A DNA stretch of 64,000 nucleotides, from the NCBI GenBank assembly GCA_035610365.1, contig CM069433.1, forward strand, positions 134,434,545 to 134,498,544, written 5' to 3'. Shown in pieces: positions 35,561-47,063 of this stretch. Numbering within the stretch: position 1 is the stretch's first letter; the number at the start of each line of letters is the position of its first letter. Origin of the DNA: Aquatica leii (lineage: Eukaryota > Arthropoda > Insecta > Coleoptera > Lampyridae). Both the position numbers and the translations under genes were made by a program. A model generated the notes under the pieces. It saw only the letters and a list, made by a program, of their open reading frames with translations, was not told where the DNA came from and did not search any database.

Positions 35561-35994
35561 GCTGGCTGACTACACAGGTGTTATAACCACCAATAACAAT
35601 TTATATAACCTTTTAGGCAATCCAAAAGATTCTTTAGATATGTGCGTTAAATCGGGAATATAAAATTAATTGTAAATATTGCAATCGAATATAAATAGGG
35701 CAAACCAAAATGTTTCTCAACACCAGGTTTTAAGAGCACTTAGCTAATGTAAAATATAAAAGGATAGAGAAATTCAGTGTTGCCCCACATATGTTTGAAA
35801 ATAACCATAAAGTTGACAGTGTTAAAATAGAAAATACGAACAAACTCGATCTGTACGAGAGTCTTGAAATCTATAAGAACAAAGACATAATGATGAATAA
35901 TGATGAGCACGGACCGCTAAGTTTATCAAAATTGTTTGACCTTATAAAACTAGGGAAGCGTAAAGAAGCAATACACACAGACAGTATAAATTAG
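35561..35994 (+). pseudogene. Penelope-like GIY-YIG endonuclease piece
   Basis: The plus strand reads NNNLYNLLGNPKDSLDMCVK, SGIYKINCKYCNRI, then IGQTK (the tyrosine of the second half of the motif is a stop here). Next come LANVKYKRIEKFSVAPHMFE and the open frame 35791-35994 with NKLDLYESLEIYKNKDIMMN, holding the conserved glutamate, and a tail ending DSIN. It differs from the 30.5 kb copy (YELNC against YKINC), so it is a separate Penelope-like lineage. It is truncated at the 5' side and has at least two stops. Confidence 0.75.
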
Positions 35995-38900
35995 TTTTAA
36001 CATTAAGTTTAGTGTCAGTTTGCTTATGATCCCAACTTATAGGTCCTATTTTAAGTATTGCGTAATTTGGTGTACTGACGCATTAAACTTTTGAAAAATT
36101 TGTTGTTTCATGAAACATTCTTCAAAATTGTTTGCTTTGGAAAATTGAAGCGTTATCCGACAACACGATCACCTGTTGATATTCATCATGTGCAAAAATT
36201 AAATTAAAAAGTAAAATAGTAGTTGATTTAGTAGTTTCTTCTAAAATTTTGATTTGGCTCATTTAGATTTTGCATGAACGTGCAATAGAAAACGTCAATT
36301 TTCAAACGTAGTCTATACGAATTCTCTCTTAATTATTTCTAGGTTGTCTAGGATTAGTCTTGGTATCACGATCATTTCCAGACCAGTATACATAACGACG
36401 TACTAATTGTTTCATTTTTACTTACGTGAATTTCGTGAACTAGTGTGCATTAACAGTTTTTTGACTGATTTTTTAGTCCCTTGAGTAGTTCTGGAATGTT
36501 CTTAGTCTCGTTTGTTATGGTCATAGCTGTTACTTTATTGATTAAAATTTCAAATATAGCTTGAGCACATATCCGATTTGCTTCTTCCTCAATTCGTTCA
36601 TCTACTAAGGTTTCAGTTTGCTTAATTGAAGTTCGTAGGGGACAATTAAGGTTTTAATTATTTTTTCCGTTTTTAAATTTTACGGAGTAATTAAATTCAA
36701 AAAGAAATAAAGCGTACGGAACAATCGAGCAGATGTCATTTTTAGAGGCGCTTTAAACCAAACTTAATTTTGATTTATCCGTAATTAGTAAGAATTTTTT
36801 TTTAAATAAATAGTTCTAAAAATTATTCACCCCAAAAACATTGGTAAGCACTTCCTGGTCAAGTTGACTGTAATTCTTTTTAGATTCGGTGAGTGACGGT
36901 GACGCACATACTTTTAGTCTTTCCTCTCTTACTCTACAGCAAGGTTGAGTGTAGCTGCAATGCCTATAAGATTTAGGTCGGTGGTCGAAATCACTAATAA
37001 CTTAAAACCAAATGGAATACTGATTCTATTGCTACGTAGTTCAGTCTTTAGTTTTAGAAATGCTATCACAATTTGCGGTCCAAACACAACGTTTGTCTTT
37101 TCTCAATAAACATCAAATAGTCTCAAAAATCTTATTTTGTTCACCTTATATGGACGTGGCATCTCTTGTATAACGTAAGTTTTTAAAAATATCGGAGCTA
37201 CGGAAACTGTCACGTGCGTTTTCAATGCACCTTATTAGTTGATTTGTTTTTTATTAACGCTACAATTATAGCTATAACTTCTCCATCACTAGTAGCAACT
37301 AGAGGTATGAATCCATGTGCGTTTTTCGAAACCTGGAATATTATATTTAAAAAATGGGGTAAACTTGTCAAACAGTTCTTCACTGGATTTTACTGTATGA
37401 ATCTTGGAAGATGCAATCGGTTTAGCAATAATTGCATTGATCTGTTGAAGTTTAATCTCAAACTTTCTGATGCATCGATAGTTAAGAAGTGGCCAATATT
37501 CTGTTGGTAGTATCTTTTTTCTATCATATTAAATATTTACAATATATTTCTTAAGCAATATCGAAAAAACAGAATTTGACTTTTCTACTAGTACATTTAT
37601 ATTAAGATAGTTGAACTTATTCTCAGCCAGCAAGGACAATTGTCTACTTCGACGCTTTGAAGTTTTTATTTAATATACTTGTCAAAATCAGAAGTCACTT
37701 CAAAAATATCAACAATTTTATAGGCTTGTCGTAATGTTTCTAATGTATTTATTGTATATTAGAAGTCAAGATTAATATAAAATTCAGGAACTGTAGAATT
37801 TGTATTAAATACATTAGATTTTTTGGTATAGGTTTTCATTGAGATTGTGATAAAAACTTTTTCAATATGACATTCTTTGTTGCAAATTTAACTTTGCTCT
37901 GGGGATTTCTGAAATTATTTTTTGGTTTAAAATGGACCTGGTGGACCACATCGAGACAAATCAAATTTACTAACTAAATGTAAATGCGTTTTGATGTGCT
38001 GGTACATTTATATAGTACTTGTTCAAATTATCACATCAAAAGTATCTCTGTTTCATTACTTACGTAATATCCGTAAACAAAAAATCCCATACTTGAACAT
38101 TTGTCCTATGAATATAGGGCATTTTTACTATAATATATCTTCAAAATTAAGCAATTTGTTGCATCGGCAAAACAAGTATATCATAGTTTATTAGAACGAT
38201 TCTCATGAGGCGTTTTAAGACACAACCGATGAGACAGTTTAGGACAGTGTATTCGATGGTTTTTATAAAAGTTATAACTAATTTTGCAAAGTTTGAATCG
38301 TTTTTGTTTGTGGATTTGTCTATTATTAAAAAAAGGCAGATAAGAGCAAAACCGATATTGCTGAAGTATTGGTGGTTGATGATTTAAAGAAAGCTGTCTT
38401 TGAGGTCTGAACCACACACGGATTCATAACATTTTATAATAGTAGTCTTATGTTAGTAGTCATGGTTTAACCATGCAACAAAATATAGCTAAGAAATCTG
38501 CCCCACTGCTGACACTGACACTGTTCGACAAACAACCGCTTTCTTGTTTTTGGTATTTCTGTCGCCTGAGTAATAAATGTGCACTTTTATACCGGAAAGA
38601 GAGTAGCAAACACATGTCAGTATACAATATTTTGTTTGTTAGTTTCTGAGGACTTCTTTTAAAAAATTACTAAAAAAAAATTTGCTATCTTACCCTACCC
38701 TACCTTTTGTTTGATTTTTTTGTTAATTTATTATAGCATTTATTAACTGTCCGTGTTTTATAAATTAAGCAGTATTATTTGTTTATAATTAGTATATTCT
38801 GTTATTGAATATTCTTGCCACGTAGCGCTATATTTATATTAATTTTGTTTATTAGGTTATAGGTGTTGGTTGTTTGAGAAGAATTTTGGTAACGCTAATA

Positions 38901-39105
38901 GCTTTCCACGTATTACGTTCCGTTTAATTTTTTGCGCGTTTATTTTGATGAATTAATTTCTGCTACTACTAATGTTATCTTTATGGTTTTGTTTGAAATA
39001 TTTTATTTCAAGTTAAAAAAAAAGTTATTACAAAACAGCGGCTTTTAGACTTTTTTGGAGTATGGAATTCATTGAGTTTGTTACGTGAATTTTACCCGTA
39101 ACTTA
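35995..39105. other. No identified gene; coding-like traces on the minus strand
   Basis: Between 36470 and 36660 the minus strand reads TLVDERIEEEANRICAQAIF and TMTITNETKNIPELLKGL-like, and at 37250-37560 readable runs include KFEIKLQQINAIIAKPIASS and EELFDKFTPFFKYNIPGFEK. These are probably decayed element proteins, perhaps upstream parts of a Penelope-like element, but I cannot identify them. The frames at 37214-37510 and 37991-38417 on the other strand look like shadows or chance. Confidence 0.35.
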
Positions 39106-39113
39106 AATGCAAG

Positions 39114-39225
39114 CAAGTACCCATAAGGCTAACTGTTAATTATAGAATTACATACAATTAAAAAAAAATTACGATACCATAAGTAATACCCATAGAGCCA
39201 ACTGTTAATTACACAGTATCTTTAG
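39114..39225. repeat. Two units of the 69-bp tandem repeat seen at 19.8 kb
   Basis: Units start at 39114 (AAGTACCCATAAGGCTAACTG) and 39181 (AAGTAATACCCATAGAGCCA), 67 bp apart. Each continues with TTAATTA and a CATACAATTA or similar run, matching 19749-19955. Confidence 0.75.
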
Positions 39226-39329
39226 ACACCTCTGGTTCATTAATACGGTGGACTCCGTATGTGTTATTTCATTTAACGCGGAAAATTAAGAAAGAACTAC
39301 TTCAAGTACGTAAAAGGATATAAATAAAC

Positions 39330-39470
39330 GTTCCTTCCTGGTTCGCGCTCTTTCCCACCCACAAAGGTCGTAAACGATATGCTTTAAAAAGACAGTGTAG
39401 GTGACAAACTAGTATGGGCGTGAATTTTAGTTAGCAATAATATTTCTGGTAAATACATAAAATGTAACAA
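39330..39470. repeat. Dispersed repeat, copy B (partner at 20290-20465)
   Basis: Shares ordered words with copy A (CCCACCCACAAAGGTCGTAA and CGTGAATTTTAGTTAGCAA). Here no gypsy RT follows, so the block can exist without pol, as a solo LTR or leader would. Confidence 0.6.
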
Positions 39471-42400
39471 GTTGCTTTAAAAGTAGTTGACTATTTTTAT
39501 TGCTGCGGTACGGTACAATGTTGTGTTTGTGAGATTAATTTTATTTTTAAATTGCACTTGCTTCCGTAACCTAAAGCAAGTGACCGTGCACTCCTAAAGG
39601 TAATGGTACATTTTTGGACGTTGCGTTCAATAAATGAAGATTTAAGGCAAATCACTACGTCGTGAACTTGTTCTTATTGGAACTCTTATCGATTTTATCA
39701 TTTTTACATTAACTTTTGTGTTTGTTTGCCTTAAATATCTATGATTTTATTTTTTATCTTTCTAATAACTTTTATAGACAACTTTAATCTTCAACGCGTT
39801 TTTGCATGAAACAGTGACAAGAATCTATACTTCTTAAACAATATAATTTTTCGAAAACGTTTTGTTTTGTCTAAACGGCATCGTGCATTATTACACTTTC
39901 AAATGTTGGTCACAAGAACGTCTCAACTGCAACCAAGAATACCGCAGTCAACCTCGAAGGGAATTTAATGTATAGTAAAAATTATAGGGCAACGTTTTTT
40001 GGGTCCCTACCATTTTGACAAAAATTTGACCGATTTAGATTTCTTGCCTTTTAAATTAGTGCATGTTTAGACTGGCTTTATTCGCCAAACGATAGAAACA
40101 ACAAAATAATGTTTGGTTCTTCACATTGACTTAAAAGTTAGATATACTTCGACAATACATTTTTGGAAAGGTCACGGTAGCGGCGAAAACCATACAAATA
40201 GCCAGAACGTTTTATAGACTTAACCCCTCGGAGTTTGTTTTTGTTTGGATACTTAAATTCTAAAGTGTACATTAATAAGCTTAATAATTTCAAAGATTAA
40301 CTATACAGAATTTGGACAATGGCAAATGGTCGATGGTAGACAATTTGAAAACTTGTGCTTAATATTGTTGCTTGTTTCTTACTTTGTCTTTTAAAAATCT
40401 TTTAGACTATAAATTAATTTTTGAATTTTTTGGAATGAATCTGTAATTTTCTCAAAAAAACTTGTTATGTAGAAATTTTTATGCCACCATAAAAACAAAG
40501 TCATGATTGTTAGTTTTATAGTGGTAGACGAAGACCTTCAAAAAACTAAATATTACTTGTCCAAACAATTTTTTCAAAAACGTCAAACGTAGATATTATG
40601 ATTTGTATTCTAGATTTCATAACACACTGTATACATTTATACCGGGTAGTGAGTTGGAAAACGCAGCATACGGATTTTAACGTTAACTCTTTAATATTGA
40701 TTTATTTGCTTCTCTAATTTATTTTACATTAGTTAACCAGTTTACACTTTCGGTTTTTGTTTTTAATGTTAAAATCACAAATTCTTCAAGTTGAGCTGTA
40801 AATGTGGCTCAATTTAGGTGTGTTTGACTATAGCTTACTGTTATTCTTAAATTGTAAAATATTAAATATAATTTATTGAATAATGTTTAGGCAAAAATTC
40901 TAATTATTCTAGTAAACTTTCCTAACAAAGGTTTGCATAATACGTAATTCTATTTTAACCATTTTCTTTTTTGTTATCAATTTCATAAGTCGAATGCATA
41001 ATCAATTGAAGTTACTTGGATTGTATAGATACGGTAGCTGGTATACAACAGCAATGAATTTAAAGCAATAAAATTAACAATCCTTCTAGTAACTTAAATT
41101 GTCAACCAAACTAAATGTGCAACTGAAGAAGTTTTGTTGGACTAAAGTATTACCGTAGAAATTAAAGCCAGTCACGTTGTTCAAAATTTTGCAATTTAAA
41201 GTTTCTCGTAAAGCACAGTAGAGCTAAAAACAAAGCATTAAATTGATGACCGCACTACGTACCAATACGTTATAAATGAACTGCTATAATTAGTAGGTGA
41301 AAACTTCCTTAAATTTCTCGGTTAAATTATTGTTTTTGTGATTTATAAACTACTGTGACTTATTTTGGTGTTTATTTTCATACATGTCGTATATTCATTA
41401 AGTTTAGAATCGCCACATCACATAAACACTAATTAAACAAAATGGTTTTATATATGTTTTACTAGAAAATATTAACATTTAAATAAAACTTCGCCAATAT
41501 TACACCCATTAGTGTAATGCCATTATGAAATGTAATAATGACATTCATATATTAATTAGAATATTGTTTACGTTATTTTACAGTGAAAAACATGATGAAG
41601 CAATTTGTTTGTCGCGCGATAATGATTAAAAGATGAGAAATATAAAAAATATCTGCAAATTTACGCAAGAAATTCATTCTACGTCCCTTTATTGGAATGT
41701 CATTACGAAATCAGGAGCGACCTTAAGCGAATACAAACTGCTTCTGTAAGCATTTTGCGAAGATAATGCGAAAGGCCATAAACTTTATACAAAGATTACA
41801 AATATTTATTGGCGTTTATTCAAAAATCGAAATATATTATGGATTTCGTTTTAGTTCGAACGTGTTGTAAATATAATAAAATGCGTTAATGTAGCACTTT
41901 AATTATATTTTATTTCTACTTTGGGGATTCCACTGATCGATACATTGATTTGTGTGGGTAGTAGCAGTAAAATATGTATTATTTGAATACACCTACTAAT
42001 TGTAGTCAACAGTAATTGGATGTTGGAAAAAGTGTTACCCGAGTTGAATAATGTAACGATAGCTAAATTAAAATAGAACAAAAACCTACTTTTTTCATTA
42101 TAATTACATTTGAATTCATGCTTTCTATGTTTTCTTTAAATTGAAAATGTCTCTTCTATTTTTTAAAAAAGCAATACCAAACTCATTTACAACTTGCTTC
42201 TAATATTTGTATTGTTACGAACGTTAACTTAATTTATTTAAATTTATACGCGATTATTTATTGAAACTAAAATACAACGAAAAAAATTATAACTAAATAA
42301 TTAATCAAACAGTAACTAACTAAATTAATTTATATAAACACGATTTGCAAAAAAATGCCCTCACATTTAATTTTGCGGCATGCGTGTAATCTTTAAACTC

Positions 42401-42537
42401 GCTGAATAGGCACTTTTATTTATGCGTATTTATTAAAAACGGTCTTTACTTGGTTTTATCATCATATTTATATAAAAAAGTATTTAAAGTATTGTGATCG
42501 TCAATAGTATATTTCATTACTAGGCTTGAAAGAAGGC
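39471..42537. other. No gene seen
   Basis: AT-rich. The frame at 41899-42081 has no motif. A short dyad around 41508-41555 (CATTAGTGTAATG with CATTATTACA-like words) is the only structure noted. Confidence 0.5.
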
Positions 42538-42611
42538 TTTTCCCGTGCGAGCTTGCGAGTTTCCCGTGTGAGGCGAAGCCGAGCACGGGAACGCATGCGA
42601 GAACGGGAAAA
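42538..42611. repeat. Nested GC-rich palindrome left of the Crypton-like gene
   Basis: Outer arms TTTTCCCGTGCGAGCTTGCG and CGCATGCGAGAACGGGAAAA pair imperfectly. Inner arms GTTTCCCGTG and CACGGGAAC pair around TGAGGCGAAGCCGAG. It stands out sharply from the AT-rich surroundings. The frames 42446-42695 on the minus strand only read through this palindrome. Confidence 0.8.
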
Positions 42612-42789
42612 CCCCTTTCTGCCGTGTAATGAACGATATTTTTCATTATACCTGTCTATAAAACTAGAATAAAACATATAAAAATTAAAATACATATGTC
42701 TGTATCACCCTTCATTAAAACAATGCATATCTAGAATGCTTTGAAAATTTCATGCATAATTGTTTTGACGTGGGCCAATATTTTAAAAG

Positions 42790-43440
42790 ATGGATTCTGT
42801 AGAACATAATTTTGAAATACCAGAAAATATTACTCAGCAAGCAGCAGAAGTACGAGCAGAATTACTTCCTAAAAAATCTCGAGACAGATATGAAAAAGAA
42901 TATCGCTTGTTCTACGAATGGCGCGAACAAAAAAATATAAAATCTGCGAGTGATGATGTTTTTCTTGTTTATTTGTGGGAGAAAGCTAAACTTTTGAAAC
43001 CATCTACCCTGTAGAGTCGATTCTCTATGATAAAAAGTTGTTTATCTATTAAAGAAATTGTAGACATTAGCAAGTAAGTACAATTCACAGAGTATACTTG
43101 CGTAATACTTCTATTTCTTAGTTATACAATGATGCATTTATTTGTACAGATTTCCACAAACAATCGCATTTCTCAAACGTCAACGTGTTGGTTACGTACC
43201 TAAAAAAGCCAAAGTAGTAACAGCGGAACAAGTAACCAAATTCATTTGTGAAGCTTCAGATGAGAAATAGTTATTGACAAAGGTTTGTGTTTGACTTATA
43301 TGTTAAAAATGTTCCTTCCGATAGTAATACTAACCATTTTCGTACAGGTATTTTTGGTAATTGGTATTTATGGAGCATGTCGACCACGTCAGACAAAAAG
43401 CAAATCGGAGAGTTCGACTAAACTGTAAATATCAGTAACA
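42790..43440 (+). pseudogene. Crypton-like tyrosine recombinase with two introns (copy 2)
   Basis: Exon 1 (from the ATG at 42790) reads MDSVEHNFEIPENITQQAAE, LLPKKSRDRYEKEYRLFYEW and KAKLLKPSTL, then a stop where copies elsewhere have W, then SRFSMIKSCL to DIS. An intron at 43074-43149 has GTAAGT and a TTGTACAG acceptor; joining restores DISKFPQTIAFLKRQRVGYV. Exon 2 goes to DEK-stop-LLTK. A second intron at 43283-43347 has GTTTGT, TACTAAC and GTACAG. Exon 3 reads VFLVIGIYGACR. The catalytic HxxR and tyrosine are not found downstream, so only the N-terminal domain and the first catalytic helices remain. Two in-frame stops disable it. The enzyme class is inferred from the 53.3 kb copy. Confidence 0.7.
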
Positions 43441-43933
43441 ATTCAAATTGTACCAGTAATGTTACATTTAATTAATTCATTGTTAAAAATAAAAGCTGTT
43501 CGGTTAGTTCTTCTTCTACTATATACATTCCTAAAAAGCAATGTGCCGTAATTGGCTGTTTACAAGGAATACTTATATCTTACATCTCACTCGATCCAGT
43601 AAACTTGAAATAGAATTTACTACAAAAATTTTACAATAAAGAATGTGGTTCAACTTTGAAAACAAAGATTTTGACAGATGTCAAAAATTTAGTGTAAAAA
43701 TGCAGATCGCCAACATTAATTTCATGGCGCGAAAATTTGACTTCCTTAAAAATGTTATTATAAGACCCGAATAAGACCGAAAACTGTTAAATTACATTGA
43801 AACTATATTTTATGAAAGAATTAACTCTAGCTGAAGTATCTAAAAATTATTGTTATAAAATTAGTCGTTAGTATTGTTACCTTCAATTAAAGTCACTAGT
43901 GTAATGTTATTCTTAAAAGTTGACAACAATGGA

Positions 43934-43957
43934 GCACGGGAAAAATTTTTCCCGTGC
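43934..43957. repeat. Perfect 24-bp palindrome right of the Crypton-like gene
   Basis: Each half is GCACGGGAAAAA, with no loop. The GCACGGG word is shared with the palindrome at 42538-42611, so the two probably have a common origin. Confidence 0.85.
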
Positions 43958-44208
43958 AGTAGACGGGAAAGATAAACTTTCATAGCTCATAAACAAGTAC
44001 GGAATACATATGTTTTCATTGTGGTATAATGAAAAGTAATTTCTTGTGCTATCATTTATTTTAATATTTTATTAACAAACATATTACTAAAAAATTATTA
44101 GTTCAACGTAAGTTTTTGTTTTGACAAAAACTGTATAGAAAGTACTTTTTTAAATTTCTGTGATGATCAAATTAATGATCATCTCTAATAGGAGGTAGGG
44201 ATAACCCT

Positions 44209-44316
44209 CGGCGGAAAAAAAGGCCGTGGAAAAAAAGCCACGGAAAAAAAAGCCGACGGAAAAACAAGCCGTGGAAAAAAAGTCGCGGAAAAAAAGCCGC
44301 TGAAAAATCCACAATT
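44209..44316 (+). repeat. Left terminal array of GCCGCGGAAAAAAA units
   Basis: About seven units, with variants such as GCCACGGAAAAAAAA and GCCGACGGAAAAACA. Inverted partner at 46922-47029. Confidence 0.85.
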
Positions 44317-44432
44317 TATTGAAAATCTTGGTAAATGCAATACCAACAGGAAATGAATAATGAGTATCTTATCTTAATGGTAATTGCTTCTACCGTAAAT
44401 AAAAGAATCTTTTACAATAAAATGATCTATTA

Positions 44433-46159
44433 TATAAGTTTAACTTTATTTGTTGCTTACGCTTACAAATTATTTCGTGCTTCCCCTATTTACAATTACC
44501 TTACATTCTATTTACATTTTATTTGCAATTTACATTTTTTTTATGAAATACATACATGTCATGATCCCTCCTCTCCTCTTAACTTTTTCCTCCTTCTCTA
44601 TACGTCTTTCATCCACTCCGTTCCATTTCCTTTTTCGTCTAACATTTCCTCGATTTTCATAACCTTTTCTCTTAACTCGCTGCATTTACCTTTCATGTGG
44701 TTGAGGTCCTCCGTCTCTTCTCCACATAATCTGCACAACTTTTCCTCTTCTTTTTTCCAGTATTTGTTACCTAACTCCTCGTTCTCACATCTGATCCGTG
44801 CTATCATTTTTTTCTTTTTGTTGCTTCTATTCTCTCTATCCTTTAAATATTCTGACACCCCTTTACCCTTGACATTCTTATAATTCCTATTATATCTGCC
44901 CTCATTTATCCTTGTCCATCTTTCTTGTTTTTCGATGTCCCTATCTCTCCTTATTATTTCTTCCCTAACCCCTACTCCCTCTTCTCTTAATTTCTCCACT
45001 TCTGCTCTCGCGTACCCTTTTCTTTTATAATACTCTTCTCTGCCCTCCTGCCCGTACTTCACTTTTACTCCCTTTATCTCTTTCCAATATTCCTGCAGTA
45101 TTTTGCATTCTGTTCTTTCCCTCAGTTCTTTCTCGTATTTTATGGCCCTTCTTCTTGTCTCTACTCTTATTTTTGCTACCTGTACCTTCTCTCTCACAAT
45201 ATACCCCGGTGTATCTCTATCCAGTCTCGAAACCCATCTCCAGTATTTTTCCTGTAGCCCTTCTACCTCCCTTCACTCCTTCCAGTCCCATATTTCCGCT
45301 TCATACATTACCACCCCCTTTATTAACTTTTCAAACAACAATTTTCTTTTTTCTATATCCATCTCGAATACTCTTTCCCCCACACCCCACACTTGTCCTA
45401 TTAACCTGTTTCCTTTCCTCACTCTTTCCTTTATGTGTTCTCCCTCCTTATTATCCTGTTTCATCGTGTAGCCCAGGTATGTAAATTCCTTCACTTGTTG
45501 CACTTCCTCAGCACTCTATTTCCACTCCTCTCTTTTTCTTTTCTCCCCTCCTTTTCTAAATACCATTATTTTTGTTTTCTCCGTGTTTACTTCCATTTCT
45601 TTTTTTTTTCATGTATTTTTCCAGCGTTTTCATCATCTCTTCCATTTCCTTTTCCTCCTTAGCCGCCAACACTATGTCATCCGCATACGCCAACGACCAT
45701 ACCTTCGCTTTCCCTACCACTATCCCTCCTGTCTGTTGTCCTCTCATTGTCTCTTCCAGATCCCCTGTATATACTGAGAACAAGCTTGGGCTCGGTGGAC
45801 ATCCCTGTCTCAACCCTTTCTTCGTGATGAACTTCTGGTTCTCTTCCCCATTCACTTTAACCCTGCTCCTCGTTTCTTCGTAGATTTCTTCTATTCATTG
45901 TATTAATCTTTCATTGATTTTTTTTCTCTTCGTGTATTCCCACAGTTTTTCCCTATTCACTTTGTCAAAAGCAGCTTTTAGATCTACGAATAGTGCCACT
46001 ATTTTCCCTCTTTTTTTTTCTAGTTCTTTATTTGCCAAGTGTTTCAGTATATATATGTTGTCTATCGCTCTTCTTCTTTTTCTAAATCCCGCTTGTCCGT
46101 CTGGTACCAAACTTCTTTCCTCTATTTCCTTCTGTAGTCTTCCTTGTAGTACTGTCGCA
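44433..46159 (-). mobile_element. 5'-truncated LINE with 15-16-bp target duplication
   Basis: TAAAATGATCTATTA occurs at 44418-44432 and 46160-46174, directly flanking a minus-strand LINE. This is the target-site duplication left by target-primed reverse transcription. The copy begins in the middle of RT (5' truncation) and ends about 165 bases after the stop of the last frame. There is no long poly-A tail, but AATAAAG lies near the 3' end. It inserted into the repeat-ended element 44202-47035, so it is the youngest layer of this nest. Confidence 0.9.
44598..46155 (-). pseudogene. LINE reverse transcriptase with C-terminal CCHC motif
   Basis: The minus-strand reading starts YATVLQGRLQKEIEERSLVP and goes on with GQAGFRKRRRAIDNIYILKH, FVDLKAAFDKVNREKLWEY, KGLRQGCPPSPSLFSVYTGD and SLAYADDIVLAA (catalytic YADD). 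Then come EVQQVKEFTYLGYTM and a long, highly charged region with EKYWRWVSRLDRDTPGYIV. The end has a CCHC motif, CRLCGEETEDLNHMKGKC, and the final MKDV. The fingers and any endonuclease are absent by truncation. Pieces lie at 45895-46110, 45556-45855, 45273-45503 and 44598-45197 in shifted frames, so at least three breaks. The clade was not resolved. The plus-strand frames over this region are antisense shadows. Confidence 0.85.
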
Positions 46160-46297
46160 TAAAATGATCTATTAATGTATTTGTAATTATTTCCCTGTTA
46201 TGTACATAACAGTGAACATCTTTAAATAGGTTGCACAAAGAAATTTATTATTTAGTAGTTTTCATTATTGTGTGTTGTACGCTTAATATGGAAATAT

Positions 46298-46620
46298 GGT
46301 TAATTAATAAGAATAACTGAGCAAGTCATAAAGGCATTCTTTCCTTATGGTCCGTTGCGGTTCAAATTTTGTAAATTTTTTTCTAACGGGATAGGAGTAA
46401 TATAAATATAAAATTTCATTGAAATCGGTTAATTAATAACTGAGTATATCAAAAGGGTTTTATGTCCTTCTTTGCCGTTATTGGGCCGACTACTTTCAAA
46501 TTTTGTATTTTTACCTAAAGGGATACAAGTAGTGTAAATATGCAATTTCATTCAAATCAGTTAATAAATAACTTAGTGAGAAGGACCCGTTTGCCCTTTG
46601 GGCCGATACGGCCTATTACC
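46298..46620. repeat. Tandem repeat of about 130 bp, two and a half units
   Basis: Units begin with GGTTAATTAATAA-ACTGAG at about 46298, 46427 and 46559. Each has TTCAAATTTTGTA, a GGGATA word and AATTTCATT-AAATC. It lies inside the repeat-ended element right of the LINE. Confidence 0.8.
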
Positions 46621-46921
46621 TAATGGTGTTTTCTCAGTTGACATATAATACGTTTTTTTTTATTCTTTTTTTATAAATTCAATCTATTAACTGCTCACAA
46701 TAAGTTATATAATACACAAAACGCACAAAACAAATTCGTATTTTTTGCAACCCATTTTGTTAATTTATGAAAAAGTTATAATACAAAACAACACTACAGC
46801 ACTAAAAGTATTGGATTTTTGGACACACTACACTTTTCATTAATATGAGTTTTGTATCTTGACAAACTAAATATACTTCAACGTATTCACTTCTTTAAAG
46901 GTTTAAAGAATACTAAGATTT

Positions 46922-47029
46922 TTTCGGTGGCTTTTTTTCTTGGATGATTTTTGTGCGGCTTTTTTTTCCGCGGCTTTTTTTCCGTTGGCTTTTTTTTTCG
47001 CGGCTTTTTTTTCCGCGGCTTTTTTTCCT
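46922..47029 (-). repeat. Right terminal array of GCCGCGGAAAAAAA units
   Basis: About seven units in reverse orientation (CCGCGGCTTTTTTT and variants), mirroring 44209-44316. Confidence 0.85.
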
Positions 47030-47063
47030 AGATTCAGGGAAAGCAGAACTACTTCAGTTTTTT

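Larger units (their letters stand above)
42640..44035. mobile_element. Possible boundaries of the Crypton-like insertion (13-bp inverted pair)
   Basis: TTTTCATTATACC at 42640-42652 recurs exactly inverted at 44023-44035, enclosing the recombinase gene. Cryptons are not known for inverted ends, so this pair may be chance or belong to another element. These are the best boundaries I can offer. Confidence 0.3.
44202..47035. mobile_element. Insertion with (GCCGCGGAAAAAAA)n inverted ends and 5-bp target duplication
   Basis: AGGGA stands on both sides (44197-44201 and 47036-47040), and the uninterrupted right arm of the host element has a single AGGGA at this point. Both ends carry about seven tandem 14-16-bp units, GCCGCGGAAAAAAA at the left and its inverse at the right. 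Fold-back transposons have ends built this way. The only coding DNA inside is a LINE inserted later. Superfamily unknown. Confidence 0.7.

Noticed and set aside
36012-36060. Possible decayed hammerhead downstream of the 35.6-36.0 kb GIY-YIG piece
   Set aside because: CTTATGA and a short dyad are present, but both CUGANGA and GAAA are altered, so pairing alone is not convincing.
42446-42695. Two minus-strand frames rich in RSRA and RETR
   Set aside because: They read through the GC-rich palindrome 42538-42611, which explains their composition.
44335-44883. Long plus-strand open frame of 182 codons
   Set aside because: It is antisense to the LINE frame 44598-45197. The translation is F/L/S-rich as expected for the reverse of a K/E-rich protein. 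The plus-strand frames between 45103 and 46162 are shadows for the same reason.
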